From NCBI RefSeq assembly GCF_003477605.1, contig NZ_QUDR01000034.1, positions 1-14,775 of the forward strand: DNA of 14,775 nt, read 5' to 3'. Positions within the stretch are counted from its first letter, which is position 1. The number at the start of each line of letters is the position of its first letter. The notes under the pieces are model-generated. The model was not told the DNA's origin and did no database searches. It saw only the letters and a program-made list of their open reading frames with translations. Below, in pieces: positions 13,489-14,775 of this stretch. Made by a program: the position numbers and the translations under genes. This DNA is from Clostridium sp. AF37-5. Lineage in GTDB: Bacteria > Bacillota > Clostridia > Lachnospirales > Lachnospiraceae.

Positions 13489-13494
13489 ATTATA
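13489..13494 (-). promoter_or_regulatory. -10 box of the LytTR/GHKL operon
   Basis: A perfect TATAAT on the minus strand lies 34 bp before the regulator start codon. The -35 position (13512-13517) has no resemblance to TTGACA, as expected for an activated promoter. The operator begins 32 bp upstream of the -10, a typical LytTR distance. Confidence 0.6.
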
Positions 13495-13526
13495 TCGGAA
13501 AAAGTCTTTTAATAGCTAGCCGACAT

Positions 13527-13555
13527 GTTGTAAACCGACCTTTTTTTGTTGTGAA
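13527..13555 (-). promoter_or_regulatory. LytTR-type operator of the regulator gene
   Basis: On the minus strand, TTCACAAC (13548-13555) and TTTACAAC (13527-13534) have starts 21 bp apart, the same spacing as at 11284-11312. The 13-bp spacers are also nearly identical (AAAAAAAGGTCGG here, GAAAAAAGGGCGG there), as is the AT that follows. This shared block of about 31 bp is absent elsewhere in the window. Confidence 0.7.
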
Positions 13556-13563
13556 ATAACATA

Positions 13564-13830
13564 TCACTGCATATCTTTTACTCTGACATCTACAGTATTT
13601 TTAAATTTTACAATCTGATGTGAATACTGTTCATTCACAAGTGTAGAACGAATCAAAAAATTCGCTGTTGCAATATTATTTGCAATCGGTATAGATGCAT
13701 AATCTTTATAATCCAAATCACTTTCCTTCCATCTCCATCCACATCTTCTTTTTCTGCAGTACCTGTCCTTCCTCTATCTCCGGGCGGATAATTGACTTTA
13801 TCACTTCTTCCGGAGCCTGTGCCTGCAGCA
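13564..13830 (-). pseudogene. 3' part of a frameshifted gene, unknown family
   Basis: From about 13830 the minus strand reads TAAGTGSGRSDKVNYPPGDR, then GRTGTAEKEDVDGDGRK. After a one-base shift it reads SDLDYKDYASIPIANNIATA, then NFLIRSTLVNEQYSHQIVKF and KNTVDVRVKDMQ to a TGA at 13564-13566. The first part is a Gly/Asp-rich flexible stretch, the second a helical domain. Its 5' end is fused to a coupling-protein gene fragment. It lies upstream of and co-directional with the LytTR regulator. The end NTVDVRV resembles the PIDIRL end of the FlxA-like protein. I do not recognise the family. Confidence 0.5.
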
Positions 13831-14574
13831 GTTCCCCACAATTCCCTCCCATGCACCATCCGCAAAAAGTGTTTTTAACTGTGCCAGAGACTGTAAAATC
13901 GGTACACAGTACACACCTCGGCTCCGGCAGGTCGAAAGAATCTTATCAAAGTTATTCGGCATCTTGATATTTGCCATTTCATCCAGCCAGAAACCGACAT
14001 CCATCGGCAGCTTTCCTCCAAAGAATCTTGCCTGACGGTACAACTCCTGAAAAAGCAGCGTGTAAACCATGCCCGGCACGAAATTAAAGGTGTCATCGTC
14101 ATCCGGGATAATGATAAACAGATTGCTTTTTGTTTTCTTGTCTCCGTCAATTCCTACTCCAAACTCATCCAACGGAATGTCATTGGATGAAAAGATTTCC
14201 AACAATTCCTCATTATCAAAAGGCTGCATACGGGCATTTACGGTCATAATGACGGAACGAATCGTTTCATCCGGACCACCCCGGTATCGTTGATAGGCTT
14301 TTACCGCCGGATGATCCGGCTTCTTTTTTGCCAGTTCTTCCATACGCAGATCCAGTTTCGGCGGTGTGTCTGCATCCACAAACTGAGCCTCATCCAGCAG
14401 ATATAAAATCGTTTTCCAGTTTTTCTGCAATAGTTCCGCCCACCCTCTTTTCTGATTATTGTCCAGGCAGATACAACGCACAAAATCCTTTGATTCCTGC
14501 TGTTCTTTCGGCAGATTGGCAATATACAGATTCGGAGATTCTGCCACCATCTGCGCCTGCATTACTAAAACCAA
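13801..14574 (-). pseudogene. VirD4/TraG-type coupling protein, internal fragment
   Basis: The translated fragment matches the middle of type IV secretion coupling proteins of clostridial conjugative elements. It has RGWAELLQKNWKTILYLLDE, then TIRSVIMTVNARMQPFDNEE, the FIIIPDDDDTFNFVPGMVYT stretch, a Walker B-like VGFWLDEMANI and the sensor-like STCRSRGVYCVPILQSLAQL followed by KTLFADGAWEGIVGN. The N-terminal membrane helices and Walker A motif are absent. The family normally continues with a C-D-T-F-L-like strand after GIVGN, but here the frame turns into CCRHRLRKK and stops. Both ends are therefore deletion junctions (about 14568 and 13831). Complete proteins are about 550-650 residues; this is about 255. 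It cannot pump DNA, but it marks the region as integrative-conjugative-element debris. Confidence 0.8.
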
Positions 14575-14684
14575 AGTCCCAGAGCCAAAGCAATGACTGC
14601 TAAAATAAAAAAAGAGAAGAAAAGTATTCTTCTTGAAAATACCTTTCTTCCCTTTGGGGTTGAAATGTTATTTAGTTGGTTCAT
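14565..14684 (-). CDS. Short membrane-leader ORF, probable 5' gene fragment
   Basis: The 39-codon minus-strand frame MNQLNNISTPKGRKVFSRRI, then LFFSFFILAVIALALGLWF, has a basic N-terminus and one membrane helix. An AAAGGA site lies six bases before the ATG (14682-14684). It stops at a TAG exactly where coupling-protein sequence begins. It therefore looks like the start of a membrane or exported protein gene whose body was deleted and replaced by the coupling-protein fragment. It could still be made as a small membrane peptide. Nothing recognisable lies in the remaining 90 bp to the window end. Confidence 0.5.
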   Translation of the reverse strand: MNQLNNISTPKGRKVFSRRILFFSFFILAVIALALGLWF

Positions 14685-14775
14685 AATTGTCCTTTTTACT
14701 ATGTATTTGCATCTACAAACTTGAATTTGCGGGTTCTTTACATAGATAAAATTTCAATTTTCAAAGCTATCCCCA

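Overview
The window looks like low-GC Firmicutes DNA (class Clostridia, Lachnospiraceae/Ruminococcaceae type). The signs are A+T-rich intergenic DNA, strong GGAGG ribosome binding sites, a CD1871A-type CXXC redox operon, a PheB/UPF0735-type ACT gene, an agr-like GHKL kinase/LytTR regulator pair, an IS3-family element and conjugative-element debris. No rRNA, tRNA or CRISPR array was seen. Species cannot be named from sequence reading alone.

Layout. 1-940 has no intact gene: two terminator hairpins, a frameshifted minus-strand gene relic (155-495) and what looks like the RNA part of a group II intron that has lost its reverse transcriptase gene (about 500-840). 939-2351 encodes a secreted BspA-type leucine-rich-repeat protein. 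2382-3729 is an IS3-family element with a complete single-frame transposase. It is flanked by an 8-bp direct repeat and sits between the LRR gene and a truncated PIN toxin. 3730-4546 is a minus-strand toxin-antitoxin-like operon (RHH protein, VapB-like antitoxin, shortened PIN protein) with a clear promoter. 4596-5603 is a relic zone: a frameshifted small gene, a 37-bp dyad, a HEPN-like gene remnant and the last 22 codons plus end of a second IS3 element.

5637-9668 is a healthy chromosomal-looking block: a minus-strand redox operon (48-aa CXXC protein, NapH-like polyferredoxin membrane protein, TlpA-like lipoprotein) and, divergent from it, an OmpR-family regulator/histidine kinase pair. Both promoters in the shared 140-bp gap have extended -10 elements, and a short direct repeat lies between them. 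The two-component system probably controls the redox operon.

9742-14775 starts with an ACT-domain gene whose 3' end is replaced by foreign sequence. It continues as a minus-strand patchwork: a truncated small ORF, a FlxA-like coiled-coil protein, a GHKL kinase, a LytTR regulator, a frameshifted gene end, a coupling-protein (VirD4/TraG) fragment missing both ends, and a small membrane-leader ORF. The most interesting signal is a pair of nearly identical 21-bp-spaced direct repeats, one upstream of the FlxA-like gene and one upstream of the LytTR regulator gene. They suggest a self-regulating signalling module whose output is the FlxA-like/small-ORF operon, carried on a decayed integrative element.
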